64,000 bases of DNA. Origin: JAWLHU01 sp041690255. GTDB taxonomy: Bacteria; Bacillota; Sulfobacillia; Symbiobacteriales; Symbiobacteriaceae. Position numbers and translations under genes: made by a program. The number at the start of each line of letters is the position of its first letter. Position 1 is the first letter of the stretch. Location: NCBI GenBank assembly GCA_041690255.1, contig JAWLHU010000006.1, positions 1-64,000 of the forward strand. Reading direction: 5' to 3'. This document shows, piece by piece, positions 1 to 8,190 of the stretch. The notes under the pieces were generated by a model. The model did no database searches. It was not told the origin of the DNA and saw only the letters and a list, made by a program, of their open reading frames with translations.

Positions 1-331
1 CGCTCTTCATGCTACGTGATGGCGATGGGAGCCCGCAAACTCAATTGTTGACATAAAAACCGCTTGTAGCTGTCTGTCGGACAGTGGAGCAGAACAGAAA
101 CGAGGCAGGAGTGTTACTCCGGCTGTGGGAGGCAGCGCCCCCTAGGCTTCCACGGAAGCAGCGTTTTAAGGTAGAGGGAGAGACAGTTGAAATCGAAAAT
201 CGCCTGGTACGCTTTGTAGACCAGTAGCCAGTGCGGCCTCGACGATGATGATTGGAGCCGCCCATAAGGTGTGAGAGCAGAGCCCAAAAGTGAGGGTGCT
301 TAAGGTCCTCCCAAGGCCAACTCCACTGACC

Positions 332-373
332 CTACCCCAGTCTCCCTGGCGATGCCCTTGGAGACAGGGGTAG
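332..373. other. Long hairpin in non-coding DNA
   Basis: Arms 332-345 and 360-373 are inverted repeats of 14 bases with one mismatch around a 14-base loop. The surrounding 1-600 holds no ORF with a convincing ribosome binding site. No T-run follows, so it is not a standard terminator. It could be an RNA stem or a remnant repeat; the role is unknown. Confidence 0.4.
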
Positions 374-603
374 ATTCTCTGGTTGGTTGACTAAGTCCTG
401 AACCGGAGCCTCTCGCAGGAGCGGGTGCGGATTCAAATGTGGTTTGACGTGGCTGGAGAGGAGAGGTGCGGAGTTCTTCTTCTACCACACGATTCCCGAA
501 GCGGTAACATCTAAAGGAAATGGGCGTGCGCCTGAGTGGGCTGCACGCCCTCCATCTGTTCCCGGGTGAGTCCCCCGAGGTGGTCTCGGGTGCCGTTGGG
601 GTC

Positions 604-631
604 TTGACGGGTGACAGGGCGGCGGTATACT
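604..631 (+). promoter_or_regulatory. Sigma-A type promoter
   Basis: A TTGACG -35 (604-609) and TATACT -10 (626-631) are separated by 16 bases. Transcription would start near 638, exactly at the base of the hairpin at 638-689. Confidence 0.5.
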
Positions 632-637
632 GGCATG

Positions 638-700
638 CCGAAGGGAGCGGTGCCAGCCTCCTCCTGTTCCCCGGCGCCGCCCCCTTCGGTGTTTCTCCTT
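638..700 (+). terminator. Hairpin plus T-rich tail directly after the promoter
   Basis: Arm 638-654 pairs with arm 673-689 (about 16 pairs including one G-U, with a small internal bulge). The stem is followed by TGTTTCTCCTT. Together with the promoter just upstream this would make a roughly 60-nt transcript, either an attenuator or a small RNA. Confidence 0.4.
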
Positions 701-780
701 GCCGACCGCTGGGCTGGCGGGGCCAGTCAAGGCCTCAACGGCCGGTGTTTGGCGCATGCTAGGGGGAGGAGGGATTACCC

Positions 781-1089
781 ATGGCCTGCCAGTCACCGCG
801 GCTCTTTCGCCACCGTCGGACCCAGCAGTACTGGATCGCCAGCTGCCAGCGTTGGGCCTGCAGCCACTGCATCCACCGGGTCGCCCTGTCACGCTGGCCC
901 CCGGCAGGCATCTGCTCTTTGGGCTGGAGAACACGACCACCTGGGCCAACAGTGTTTGCTGCGCAGCTCACCGCGAAACTCGTCGAACATAGTCGACGGG
1001 TTGGGGCTGTGCATACCGCACACATGTTTGGTAGAATAAGGATGAGAGGGGGGGTGACTCGGTTCCTTATCCAGCTGAGTCTCACCTAG
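781..1089 (+). CDS. Possible small protein, unrecognised
   Basis: This is an ORF of 102 codons. Its main support is a very strong Shine-Dalgarno tract (AGGGGGAGGAGGG, 761-773) seven bases before the ATG. The first 45 or so codons are rich in third-position G/C like neighbouring genes, and there is a CxxC pair (CSHC) near residue 29. The second half loses this codon bias and runs into the hairpin leader of adhE (1040-1148), so the true 3' end may be altered by a frameshift. I do not recognise a family. It could equally be a chance ORF or a decayed gene. Confidence 0.3.
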   Translation: MACQSPRLFRHRRTQQYWIASCQRWACSHCIHRVALSRWPPAGICSLGWRTRPPGPTVFAAQLTAKLVEHSRRVGAVHTAHMFGRIRMRGGVTRFLIQLSLT

Positions 1090-1265
1090 AGCCGGTCTCC
1101 AGCGTCCCGTACCCAGATACGGGCCCCGCAGCAGCTCCCCTCTCATCCCTGAGAGTATCTCCCTCCGGGGAGTGATTTATCGCGCAGGCTCCCTGCCGGT
1201 GTCTTAGGCCGGCTCCCTGGGCAACCTAACGCATGGAGCCCGACCTTTTGCAGGGAGGCGTACAC
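1040..1265 (+). promoter_or_regulatory. Structured 5' leader of adhE
   Basis: Bases 1040-1051 and 1137-1148 form a perfect 12-bp closing stem (two further pairs are possible). It encloses a hairpin at about 1053-1086 and a perfect 6-bp hairpin at 1106-1123. A CTCCC-TCCG-GGGAG stem-loop follows at 1159-1172. CTCCCTGC at 1189-1196 is complementary to GCAGGGAG (1250-1257), which contains the adhE ribosome binding site; a second CTCCCTG lies at 1213-1219. This looks like a leader that can hide or expose the ribosome binding site. I could not match it to a known riboswitch class. Confidence 0.45.
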
Positions 1266-3875
1266 ATGAGCACGGGACCCCAGGGAGCGGGTGCGACCGG
1301 CGTGTTGGAGCCGACGCACCAGGAGATCAGCGAGCTGGTCCGGCAGGCCAAGGCGGCCCAGGCAGGCTTTTCCCGCATGACCCAGGAGCAGGTGGACGCC
1401 GTTGTCAAGGCGATGACCCTGGCCGGAATCGACCGGCACCTGGAGCTGGCCCGCCTGGCAGTCGAGGAGACCGGCATGGGCATTTATGAGGACAAGGTAA
1501 CCAAGAACCTCTTTGCCACCGAGTATGTCTACCACGACATCAAGGATATCAAGACCGTGGGGATCATTGAGGAGCACCCGGAGGATGGCTACATGGAGGT
1601 GGCGGAGCCGGTGGGGATCATCGCCGGCGTGACGCCCACCACCAACCCGACGTCCACCACCATGTTCAAGTCCCTGATCGCCATGAAGACCCGCAACCCG
1701 ATCATCTTTAGCTTCCACCCAAAGGCGCAGCGTTCATCCGCCGCGGCCGCCCGGCTGATGCGGGATGCCGCGGTCGCCGCCGGGGCGCCGGAGGGCTGCA
1801 TCGGGTGGATTGAGCGTCCGACCATCGAGGCCTCCAACGCCCTCATGTCCCATCCGGACATCGCCCTGATCCTCGCAACGGGCGGCGCGGGCATGGTCCA
1901 CTCCGCCTACTCCAGCGGCAAGCCGGCCCTGGGCGTCGGCCCGGGCAACGTGCCGGCCTATATCGAACGCACGGCGGATGTGCGGCGGGCCGTCAATGAC
2001 ATCGTCCTCTCCAAGACCTTTGATAACGGCGTGATCTGCGCCTCGGAGCAGGCGGTGATCTGCGACCGGGCGATCGTCGAGGAGGTGCTGGCTGCCCTGC
2101 GGGCTAACGGCGCCTATATTCTGAACCCGGAGGAGACCCGCGCGGTCGAGGCGGTGGCGATCGACCCGAAGCGGCAGGCCATGTCGCCGGATGTGGTGGG
2201 CCAGCCCGCCACCAAGATCGCGGCCATGGCTGGCGTCCAGGTGCCGCCCAACACGAAACTGCTGGTGGCACCGCTGGAGGGGGTCGGGCCGGAGTTCCCG
2301 CTCTCCCGGGAGAAGCTCTCCCCGATCCTGGGCTTCTACGTGGTGGAGGACCATCATGAGGGCATCCGCCGGTGTGAGGAGCTGACCGAGTTCGGCGGCC
2401 TGGGCCACAGCGCTGTGATCCACTCGGAGAACGACGAGGCGATCGGTGAGTTTGCCCGGCGGGTGCGGACGGGCCGGCTGCTGGTCAACAGCCCGTCGTC
2501 CCAGGGGGCGATCGGTGACCTCTACAACACCAACACCCCCTCGCTCACCCTGGGCTGCGGCACCTTCGGCGGCAACTCCACCGCGGCCAACGTCTCGGTG
2601 CTGCAACTGGTCAACATTAAGCGGGTGGCGCTGCGGCGGGAGCGGATGAAGTGGTTCAAGGTACCGCCGCGCATCTACTTTGAGCCGGGCAGTCTGGCCT
2701 ACCTGGCGAAGTTGCACGGCACCCGGGCGCTGATCGTCACCGACGAGGTGATGGTGAAGCTCGGCTACGTGGAGAAGGCGCTGCGCCACCTGGCGAAGCG
2801 GAACTTCAAGACGGAGATCTTCGCCGATGTGGAGCCGGACCCGTCCGTCGAGACGGTCAACCGGGGCGTGGAGGCGATGAACCGGTTCCAGCCGGATGTG
2901 ATCATCGCCCTGGGCGGCGGCTCGCCCATGGACGCGGCCAAGGGGATGTGGCTCTTCTACGAGCACCCGGAGGTCAGCTTTGAGAACCTGCGGCTGAAGT
3001 TCATGGACATCCGGAAGCGGGCCTTCAAGTTCCCGGAACTGGGCAAGAAGGCGACCTTTGTAGCGATCCCGACCACCTCGGGTACCGGGTCGGAGGTGAC
3101 CGCCTTTACGGTGATCACGGACAAAAAGCGCGGGGTCAAGTACCCGCTGGCAGACTACGAGTTGACGCCGGACATCGCCATTGTCGACCCGGAGCTGGTC
3201 TACACCCTGCCCAAGGGCGTGACGGCGGACACCGGCATTGACGTGCTGACCCACGCGATCGAGTCCTACGTCTCCGTCCTGGCCTCGGACTACACCGACG
3301 CCCTGGCGCTGAAGGCGATCGAGCTGGTCTTCAAGTACCTGCCCCGGGCCTACAAGAACGGCGCCGACAAGGTGGCCCGTGAGAAGATGCATAACGCCTC
3401 GACCCTGGCCGGCATGGCCTTCACCAACGCCTTCCTGGGGATCAACCACTCGCTGGCGCATATCCTCGGGGCGAAGTTCCATATTCCCCACGGGCGGGCG
3501 AATGCGATTCTCATGCCCCACGTGATCGCTTATAACGCCTCGCCGCCCACCAAACTGGTGGCTTACCCACAGTACGAGCGATACCGGGCGCCGGAACGGT
3601 ACGCCGAGATCGCCCGCTACCTGGGGCTGCCGGCCGACAGCGCCGAGACCGGTACCGAAAGCCTGGTCCAGGCGATCCGGGAGCTGATGAGGGAGCTGGA
3701 GATCCCCATGACGCTCTCCGAGGCCGGGGTCGACCGGCAGGCCTTCGAGGCGGCGATGGCCGAGATGGCCGATGTGGCCTTCGCTGACCAGTGCACCATC
3801 TCCAACCCACGGATGCCGCTGGTGACGGAGCTGGAGTTCATCTTCCGGGCGGCTTACGGGCCCATGAACCCCTGA
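1266..3875 (+). CDS. adhE: Bifunctional acetaldehyde/alcohol dehydrogenase
   Basis: AdhE converts acetyl-CoA to acetaldehyde and then ethanol using two NADH, and normally forms long cytosolic filaments (spirosomes). The N-terminal half is a CoA-acylating aldehyde dehydrogenase with the catalytic cysteine in GVICASEQ (Cys258). The C-terminal half is an iron-dependent alcohol dehydrogenase with GTGSEVT and the metal-binding histidine region NHSLAH...HIPHGRAN near residues 728-745. The length of 869 residues is usual for the family. The start is the ATG at 1266, with GGGAGG seven bases upstream; an ATG 33 bases earlier lacks a site. It is convergent with pflB, giving a fermentative acetyl-CoA-to-ethanol pair. 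The structured leader upstream suggests post-transcriptional control. Confidence 0.95.
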   Translation: MSTGPQGAGATGVLEPTHQEISELVRQAKAAQAGFSRMTQEQVDAVVKAMTLAGIDRHLELARLAVEETGMGIYEDKVTKNLFATEYVYHDIKDIKTVGIIEEHPEDGYMEVAEPVGIIAGVTPTTNPTSTTMFKSLIAMKTRNPIIFSFHPKAQRSSAAAARLMRDAAVAAGAPEGCIGWIERPTIEASNALMSHPDIALILATGGAGMVHSAYSSGKPALGVGPGNVPAYIERTADVRRAVNDIVLSKTFDNGVICASEQAVICDRAIVEEVLAALRANGAYILNPEETRAVEAVAIDPKRQAMSPDVVGQPATKIAAMAGVQVPPNTKLLVAPLEGVGPEFPLSREKLSPILGFYVVEDHHEGIRRCEELTEFGGLGHSAVIHSENDEAIGEFARRVRTGRLLVNSPSSQGAIGDLYNTNTPSLTLGCGTFGGNSTAANVSVLQLVNIKRVALRRERMKWFKVPPRIYFEPGSLAYLAKLHGTRALIVTDEVMVKLGYVEKALRHLAKRNFKTEIFADVEPDPSVETVNRGVEAMNRFQPDVIIALGGGSPMDAAKGMWLFYEHPEVSFENLRLKFMDIRKRAFKFPELGKKATFVAIPTTSGTGSEVTAFTVITDKKRGVKYPLADYELTPDIAIVDPELVYTLPKGVTADTGIDVLTHAIESYVSVLASDYTDALALKAIELVFKYLPRAYKNGADKVAREKMHNASTLAGMAFTNAFLGINHSLAHILGAKFHIPHGRANAILMPHVIAYNASPPTKLVAYPQYERYRAPERYAEIARYLGLPADSAETGTESLVQAIRELMRELEIPMTLSEAGVDRQAFEAAMAEMADVAFADQCTISNPRMPLVTELEFIFRAAYGPMNP

Positions 3876-3892
3876 GTCTGGCGCAGGAGATC

Positions 3893-3925
3893 GCCCCGGT
3901 CGTGGTGACCGGGGCTTCGTGCTCT
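3893..3925. terminator. Shared terminator between adhE and pflB
   Basis: A perfect 9-bp stem (3893-3901 with 3907-3915) and a 5-base loop lie between the two convergent stop codons. The T-run after it is weak on both strands. Confidence 0.6.
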
Positions 3926-3929
3926 CCCT

Positions 3930-6182
3930 CTAGAGGCACTGGTGGAAGGTCCGGTTGATCACATCCATCTGCTGCTCGCGGGTCAGCTTGACGAAGTGGA
4001 CGGCGTAGCCGGAGACCCGGATGGTCAACTGCGGGTACTGCTCGGGGTGCTCGATGGCGTCCAGCAGCGTCTCCCGGTTCAGGCAGTTGACGTTGATATG
4101 GTGGCCGCCCCTGAGCATGTAGCCGTCGAGGATGCCGATCAGGTTGGTCACCTGCTCCGCATCGCTCTTGCCCAGGGCGCCCGGGATGACCGAGAAGGTG
4201 TAGGAGATGCCGTCCAGGGCGGAGAGGTAGGGCAGCGTCGCCACGGAGAGGCAGGAGGCGAGGGCGCCCTTGACGTCCCGGCCATGCATGGGGTTGGCGC
4301 CGGGGGCGAAGGGCTCGCCGGCCCGCCGGCCGTCAGGGGTCGATCCCGTTTTCTTGCCGTAGACCACGTTGGAGGTGATCGTGAGCACCGAGAGGGTGAT
4401 CGTCGCACCCCGGTAGGCCTTGTGGCGGGCGAGGCGGGTCTGGAACTCATCGACCACCCGGGCGGCCAGCTCGTCCACCCGGGGGTCGTTGTTGCCGTAG
4501 GCGGGGAAGTCGCCCTCGATCTGGAACTCCACCGCCACGCCGTGGGCGTTGCGGACGGGACGCACCCTGGCGTACTTGATGGCGGAGAGGGAGTCGGCCA
4601 CCACGGAGAGGCCGGCGATACCGCAGGCCATGGTCCGGAAGATATCCCGGTCGTGCAGCGCAAACTCCAGCCGCTCGTAGAAGTAGCGGTCGTGCATGAA
4701 GTGGATGATGTTCAGGGTGTTAATGTAGAGGCGGGCCAGCCAATCCATCATCAGCCCGAACCGCTCCCAGACCTCCTCGAACTGGAGCACCTCGCCGGTC
4801 AGTGGCGGCAGCTTGGGGCCCACCTGGAGGCCCAGCCGCTCATCCATCCCGCCGTTGATGGCGTAGAGCAGACACTTGGCCAGGTTGGCCCGGGCGCCGA
4901 AGAACTGCATCTGCTTGCCGATCCGCATGGCGCTGACGCAGCAGGCGATGCCATAGTCGTCGCCCCAGTAGGGGCGCATGATCTCATCGGACTCGTACTG
5001 GAGGCTACTGGTGTCGATCGAGGCCTTGATGACGAACCGCTTGAAGCCCTCGGGCAGCCGGGGCGACCAGAGGATCGTCAGGTTGGGCTCCGGCGCCGGG
5101 CCCAGGTTGTAGAGCGATTGAATGATCCGGAAGGAGTTCCTGGTCACCATTGTCCGGCCATCTACACCCATGCCGCCAATGGACTCGGTGACCCAGGTGG
5201 GGTCGCCGCTGAAGAGCTCGTTGTATTCGGGGGTGCGCAGGAAGGCGACCTGGCGGAGCTTGATGGTCAACTGGTCCATCAGCTCCTGGGCCTGCTGCTC
5301 GGTGAGCCGGCCGGCGGCCAGGTCCCGCTCGATGTAGATGTCGAGGAAGGTGGAGGTGCGGCCCAGCGACATGGCGGCGCCGTTCTGCTCCTTGATGGCA
5401 GCCAGGTAGCCGAAGTAGAGCCACTGGACCGCCTCGTGGGCGCTGGTAGCGGGGCGGCTGATATCGAAGCCATAGAGCTGCGCCATCTGCTTCAGCTCGT
5501 GCAGGGCGCGGATCTGCTCGGCCAGCTCTTCCCGGAGGCGGATCGTCGCCTCATCCATCTGGTCAGGTTGGGTCCAGTCTTGCTCCTGCTCCTTGGCCCG
5601 GATCAGGTTGTCGACCCCGTAGAGCGCCACCCGGCGGTAGTCGCCGATGATCCGGCCCCGGCCGTAGGCGTCGGGCAGGCCGGTGATAATGCCGCTCTTG
5701 CGGGCCAGCTTCATCTCGGGGGTGTAGGCGTCGAAGACCCCCTGGTTGTGGGTCTTGCGGTACTGGGTGAATATCGTCCGCAGGGCGGGGTCGGGCTCCT
5801 TGTCGTAGGCGGACAGGGAGTCTTCGACCATGCGCCAGCCGCCGTAAGGGTAGATCGCCCGCTTGCCGGGGAGATCGGTCTGGAGGCCGACGATCAGTTC
5901 CAGCGCGGGGTCCACGTAGCCCGGGCCGAAGGCGAGGATCGAAGCGGGGGTGCGTGAATCGGCATCCAGCAGGCCATGGTTGGCCTGCTCCGCTCTGGTA
6001 ATGGCGAATACCTTCTCCCAGAGGGCGCGGGTTCGTTCGGTGGGGCCGGTGAGGAAGGTGGCGTCGCCCTCGTAAGGGGTGTAGTTTCGGCGGATAAAGT
6101 CGGCCACGTCGATGCGCTGGCGCCAGATTCCGGGAATGAAGCCCTCCCAGGCGGGAGAGTCGACGAGCTCTACTCGGAACAT
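3930..6182 (-). CDS. pflB: Formate acetyltransferase (pyruvate formate-lyase)
   Basis: This glycyl-radical enzyme splits pyruvate and CoA into acetyl-CoA and formate under anoxic conditions. The adjacent catalytic cysteines are Cys414-Cys415 in IACCVSAMR. The radical glycine is Gly725 in RVSGYAV, 25 residues from the end, as expected for PFL rather than for diol dehydratase relatives. The length is 750 residues. The start at 6182 has AGGAGG seven bases upstream. The activating radical-SAM enzyme (pflA), which is usually adjacent, is not in this window and must lie elsewhere. Its product acetyl-CoA is the substrate of the convergent adhE product. Confidence 0.95.
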   Translation of the reverse strand: MFRVELVDSPAWEGFIPGIWRQRIDVADFIRRNYTPYEGDATFLTGPTERTRALWEKVFAITRAEQANHGLLDADSRTPASILAFGPGYVDPALELIVGLQTDLPGKRAIYPYGGWRMVEDSLSAYDKEPDPALRTIFTQYRKTHNQGVFDAYTPEMKLARKSGIITGLPDAYGRGRIIGDYRRVALYGVDNLIRAKEQEQDWTQPDQMDEATIRLREELAEQIRALHELKQMAQLYGFDISRPATSAHEAVQWLYFGYLAAIKEQNGAAMSLGRTSTFLDIYIERDLAAGRLTEQQAQELMDQLTIKLRQVAFLRTPEYNELFSGDPTWVTESIGGMGVDGRTMVTRNSFRIIQSLYNLGPAPEPNLTILWSPRLPEGFKRFVIKASIDTSSLQYESDEIMRPYWGDDYGIACCVSAMRIGKQMQFFGARANLAKCLLYAINGGMDERLGLQVGPKLPPLTGEVLQFEEVWERFGLMMDWLARLYINTLNIIHFMHDRYFYERLEFALHDRDIFRTMACGIAGLSVVADSLSAIKYARVRPVRNAHGVAVEFQIEGDFPAYGNNDPRVDELAARVVDEFQTRLARHKAYRGATITLSVLTITSNVVYGKKTGSTPDGRRAGEPFAPGANPMHGRDVKGALASCLSVATLPYLSALDGISYTFSVIPGALGKSDAEQVTNLIGILDGYMLRGGHHINVNCLNRETLLDAIEHPEQYPQLTIRVSGYAVHFVKLTREQQMDVINRTFHQCL

Positions 6183-6320
6183 GCGAAGCCCTCCTATCGG
6201 TCGCCATTGCGACTAGTGTGCTCAGGAGGGATGCTTCCTAACGGCCTGGAGGTTCCCTCCCCGGAGGGGGCCGCGAAGTAGGCCGGGTTGGGATCTCTCG
6301 GTTCTGCTCACAGAAAAGAC

Positions 6321-6349
6321 TTGCCCTTCATCTTCAACATCGCTATACT
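6321..6349 (+). promoter_or_regulatory. Promoter of the methionine operon
   Basis: TTGCCC (6321-6326) and TATACT (6344-6349) are spaced by exactly 17 bases. They lie about 55 bases before the SAM-I aptamer. Confidence 0.7.
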
Positions 6350-6404
6350 CTAAAACAACAACCGAAGAGTGACGCTCCCGCGCACCCGACCCGGGTGAGC
6401 GGAA

Positions 6405-6503
6405 TCATCCAGAGTGGCAGAGGGACAGGCCCAATGACGCCACGGCAACCACTCCGAGTGGAGAACGGTGCCAACTCCTGCGGACGGTCCGTCCGGCAGA
6501 TGA
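6405..6503 (+). promoter_or_regulatory. SAM-I (S-box) riboswitch aptamer
   Basis: P1 is formed by TCATC (6405-6409) and GATGA (6499-6503). The hallmark S-box segments AGAGTGGCAGAGGGA, CCACGGCAACC and GGTGCCAA occur in the canonical order. A terminator hairpin follows at 6533. Binding of S-adenosylmethionine is expected to stop transcription of metF and the genes behind it. Confidence 0.93.
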
Positions 6504-6532
6504 AGAGGAGCAGCAGGCAGGTCCATGCTGGT

Positions 6533-6559
6533 AACCCTTCACGCAACTGAAGGGTTTTT
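6533..6559 (+). terminator. Riboswitch-controlled terminator
   Basis: A 9-bp stem (6533-6541 with 6548-6556) is followed by an uninterrupted T-run. It is the expression platform of the SAM-I riboswitch. Confidence 0.88.
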
Positions 6560-6602
6560 CTCATTGGAGGGCACTACTGCGAAGAGAGAGGGGGAGTCAG
6601 CG

Positions 6603-7505
6603 ATGGCCCGACTGATGCAGCGCCTGCGCCACGGGGCGTTTGGCGTGACCGTGGAGATCGACCCGCCGAAGGGGGCGGATGTCCGCAAGACCCTGGAGAA
6701 GGTTCGTCGTTTTGCCGACCGGGTCGATGCGGTCAACGTGGCCGACTGCCCCATGGCCAATGTCCGCATGAGCCCGATTACCTTGGCGCACCTGGTCCAG
6801 CGCGATGTGCAGGTGGAGGCGATCTTCCACCTGACGACCCGCGATCGGAACGTGATCGGCCTGCAGGCGGAGCTGCTGGGGGCAGCCGGCCTTGGGGTGC
6901 GCAATATCCTTGCCCTGCGCGGCGACAACCCCGAGCGGGGCGATCACCCCGATGCCCGGGGCGTCTTCGAGGTGGATGCCAGTGGCCTGATCCGGATCGC
7001 CGCCACCCTGAACCGGGGCGAGACAGTCTCCGGCACGAAGCTGGACCAGGGGACCGACTTCGCCATTGGCTGCGCCGCCAACCCGACCAACCCCGACCTG
7101 GAGGCTGAGGTCTCCCGCCTGGAGCAGAAGATCGAAGCGGGGGCAAGCTTTGTCCAAACCCAGCCGGTCTACGACCCCCGGCTTGTTGAGCGGTGGCTCG
7201 CCAAGATCGACGGGCGGATCCAGATCCCGATTCTCTACGGGATCATGCCGCTGAAGAGCTATGAGTTCGCCGTCCACCTGAACCAGAATGTCCCCGGCAT
7301 TCACGTGCCCGATTGGGTCGTGGACCGCATGGCGGGCAAGGACGGGGAGGAGGGGATCAAACTGGCCGCCGAGCTGATCAAGGAGATCGGCCCGCTGGTC
7401 CACGGCATTCACCTCTTCCCCATGAACAGCGCCAACCGGGTGGTGGCGGTCCTGGATCAGTTAGATGAGCTGGGCCTGCGCCAGGCCCGCCGCCGGGGAG
7501 CCTGA
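6603..7505 (+). CDS. metF: Methylenetetrahydrofolate reductase
   Basis: A TIM-barrel flavoprotein of 300 residues that reduces 5,10-methylene-THF to 5-methyl-THF, the methyl donor for MetH. Visible family signatures are the N-terminal VEIDPPKG, the ALRGDNP loop and FVQTQPVYD in the barrel. An ATG at 6525 belongs to an in-frame extension inside the terminator region. The ATG at 6603 is preceded by GAGGGGGAG and gives the normal N-terminus. It is the first gene of the SAM-riboswitch operon. Confidence 0.92.
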   Translation: MARLMQRLRHGAFGVTVEIDPPKGADVRKTLEKVRRFADRVDAVNVADCPMANVRMSPITLAHLVQRDVQVEAIFHLTTRDRNVIGLQAELLGAAGLGVRNILALRGDNPERGDHPDARGVFEVDASGLIRIAATLNRGETVSGTKLDQGTDFAIGCAANPTNPDLEAEVSRLEQKIEAGASFVQTQPVYDPRLVERWLAKIDGRIQIPILYGIMPLKSYEFAVHLNQNVPGIHVPDWVVDRMAGKDGEEGIKLAAELIKEIGPLVHGIHLFPMNSANRVVAVLDQLDELGLRQARRRGA

Positions 7506-7509
7506 GCCG

Positions 7510-8190
7510 GTGGAGCTGGACCGGCAGGTACTCCGGCCCGCTGCCGCTGACCTGACCGTTGATCGATCCATGGTCATGCGGCTGCTGGGCTACAAAGAGG
7601 GCAAGACACAACTGCGACCGCAGGATCATGCGCTGCTGGAGAAAGGGATCGCCCTGACCCGGGAGGCAGCGAGCCCGGTGATCAGCCTGGCCTACTGCGC
7701 CGTGACTGTGACCGGTGATCTGGTCCGTACACGGGTGCCCGGCCTCGCCTGGCGGTCCCGCTCGCTGGCCCGGCTGCTGCGGGAGGCGAACGCCGTCTAC
7801 CTGGTCGCGGCAACGCTGGGCCCGGGGGTGGACGAGCTGATCCCGGCCCTCTTCCGGCAGGAGGAGTACGCCCTGGCCACGATCGTCGACGCCGCCGGCT
7901 CCGCCCTGATCCATGCCCTGGGGGAGCATGCCAGTCAGGAGCTTGGCGTCCCGGGCCTGACCGGCATCTACGGTCCCGGTTACGGCGACTGGCCGGTCCA
8001 GGACCAGATCGCATTGACCGAGGTGGCCGGCGGGCCGGAGATTGGCCTGACCAGTAGCGAGACCTGTTACCTGACCCCGCAGAAGTCCCTTGTGGGAATC
8101 ATCGGCGTGGGGAATGCCGCCGGTCGGGGAGGCTGCAGCCTCTGCACCATGGCCGGCTGCGCCTACCGGGAGCGAGGAGGAGCGCGATAG
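7510..8190 (+). CDS. Stand-alone MetH reactivation-domain protein
   Basis: This 226-residue protein resembles the C-terminal activation domain of cobalamin-dependent methionine synthase, which binds SAM and reductively remethylates oxidised cob(II)alamin. Supporting features are an LGPGVDELI segment and the PGYGDWPV motif, which matches the SAM-binding RPxPGYP region of the family. The metH gene directly behind it ends after the cobalamin domain, so the two proteins together equal a full MetH. I chose the GTG at 7510 because GGGGAG lies nine bases before it; an in-frame ATG at 7465 would overlap metF. Its last bases abut the metH ATG, showing translational coupling. The cysteine-rich tail (GGCSLCTMAGC) is an unusual addition. 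Confidence 0.85.
   Translation: MELDRQVLRPAAADLTVDRSMVMRLLGYKEGKTQLRPQDHALLEKGIALTREAASPVISLAYCAVTVTGDLVRTRVPGLAWRSRSLARLLREANAVYLVAATLGPGVDELIPALFRQEEYALATIVDAAGSALIHALGEHASQELGVPGLTGIYGPGYGDWPVQDQIALTEVAGGPEIGLTSSETCYLTPQKSLVGIIGVGNAAGRGGCSLCTMAGCAYRERGGAR

Noticed and set aside
1734..3521. 595-codon open frame antisense to adhE
   Set aside because: Shadow of adhE, with no recognisable motif and no start site signal.
3942..5957. 671-codon open frame on the plus strand
   Set aside because: It is antisense to pflB, lacks a ribosome binding site and has the biased composition expected opposite a high-G+C gene.
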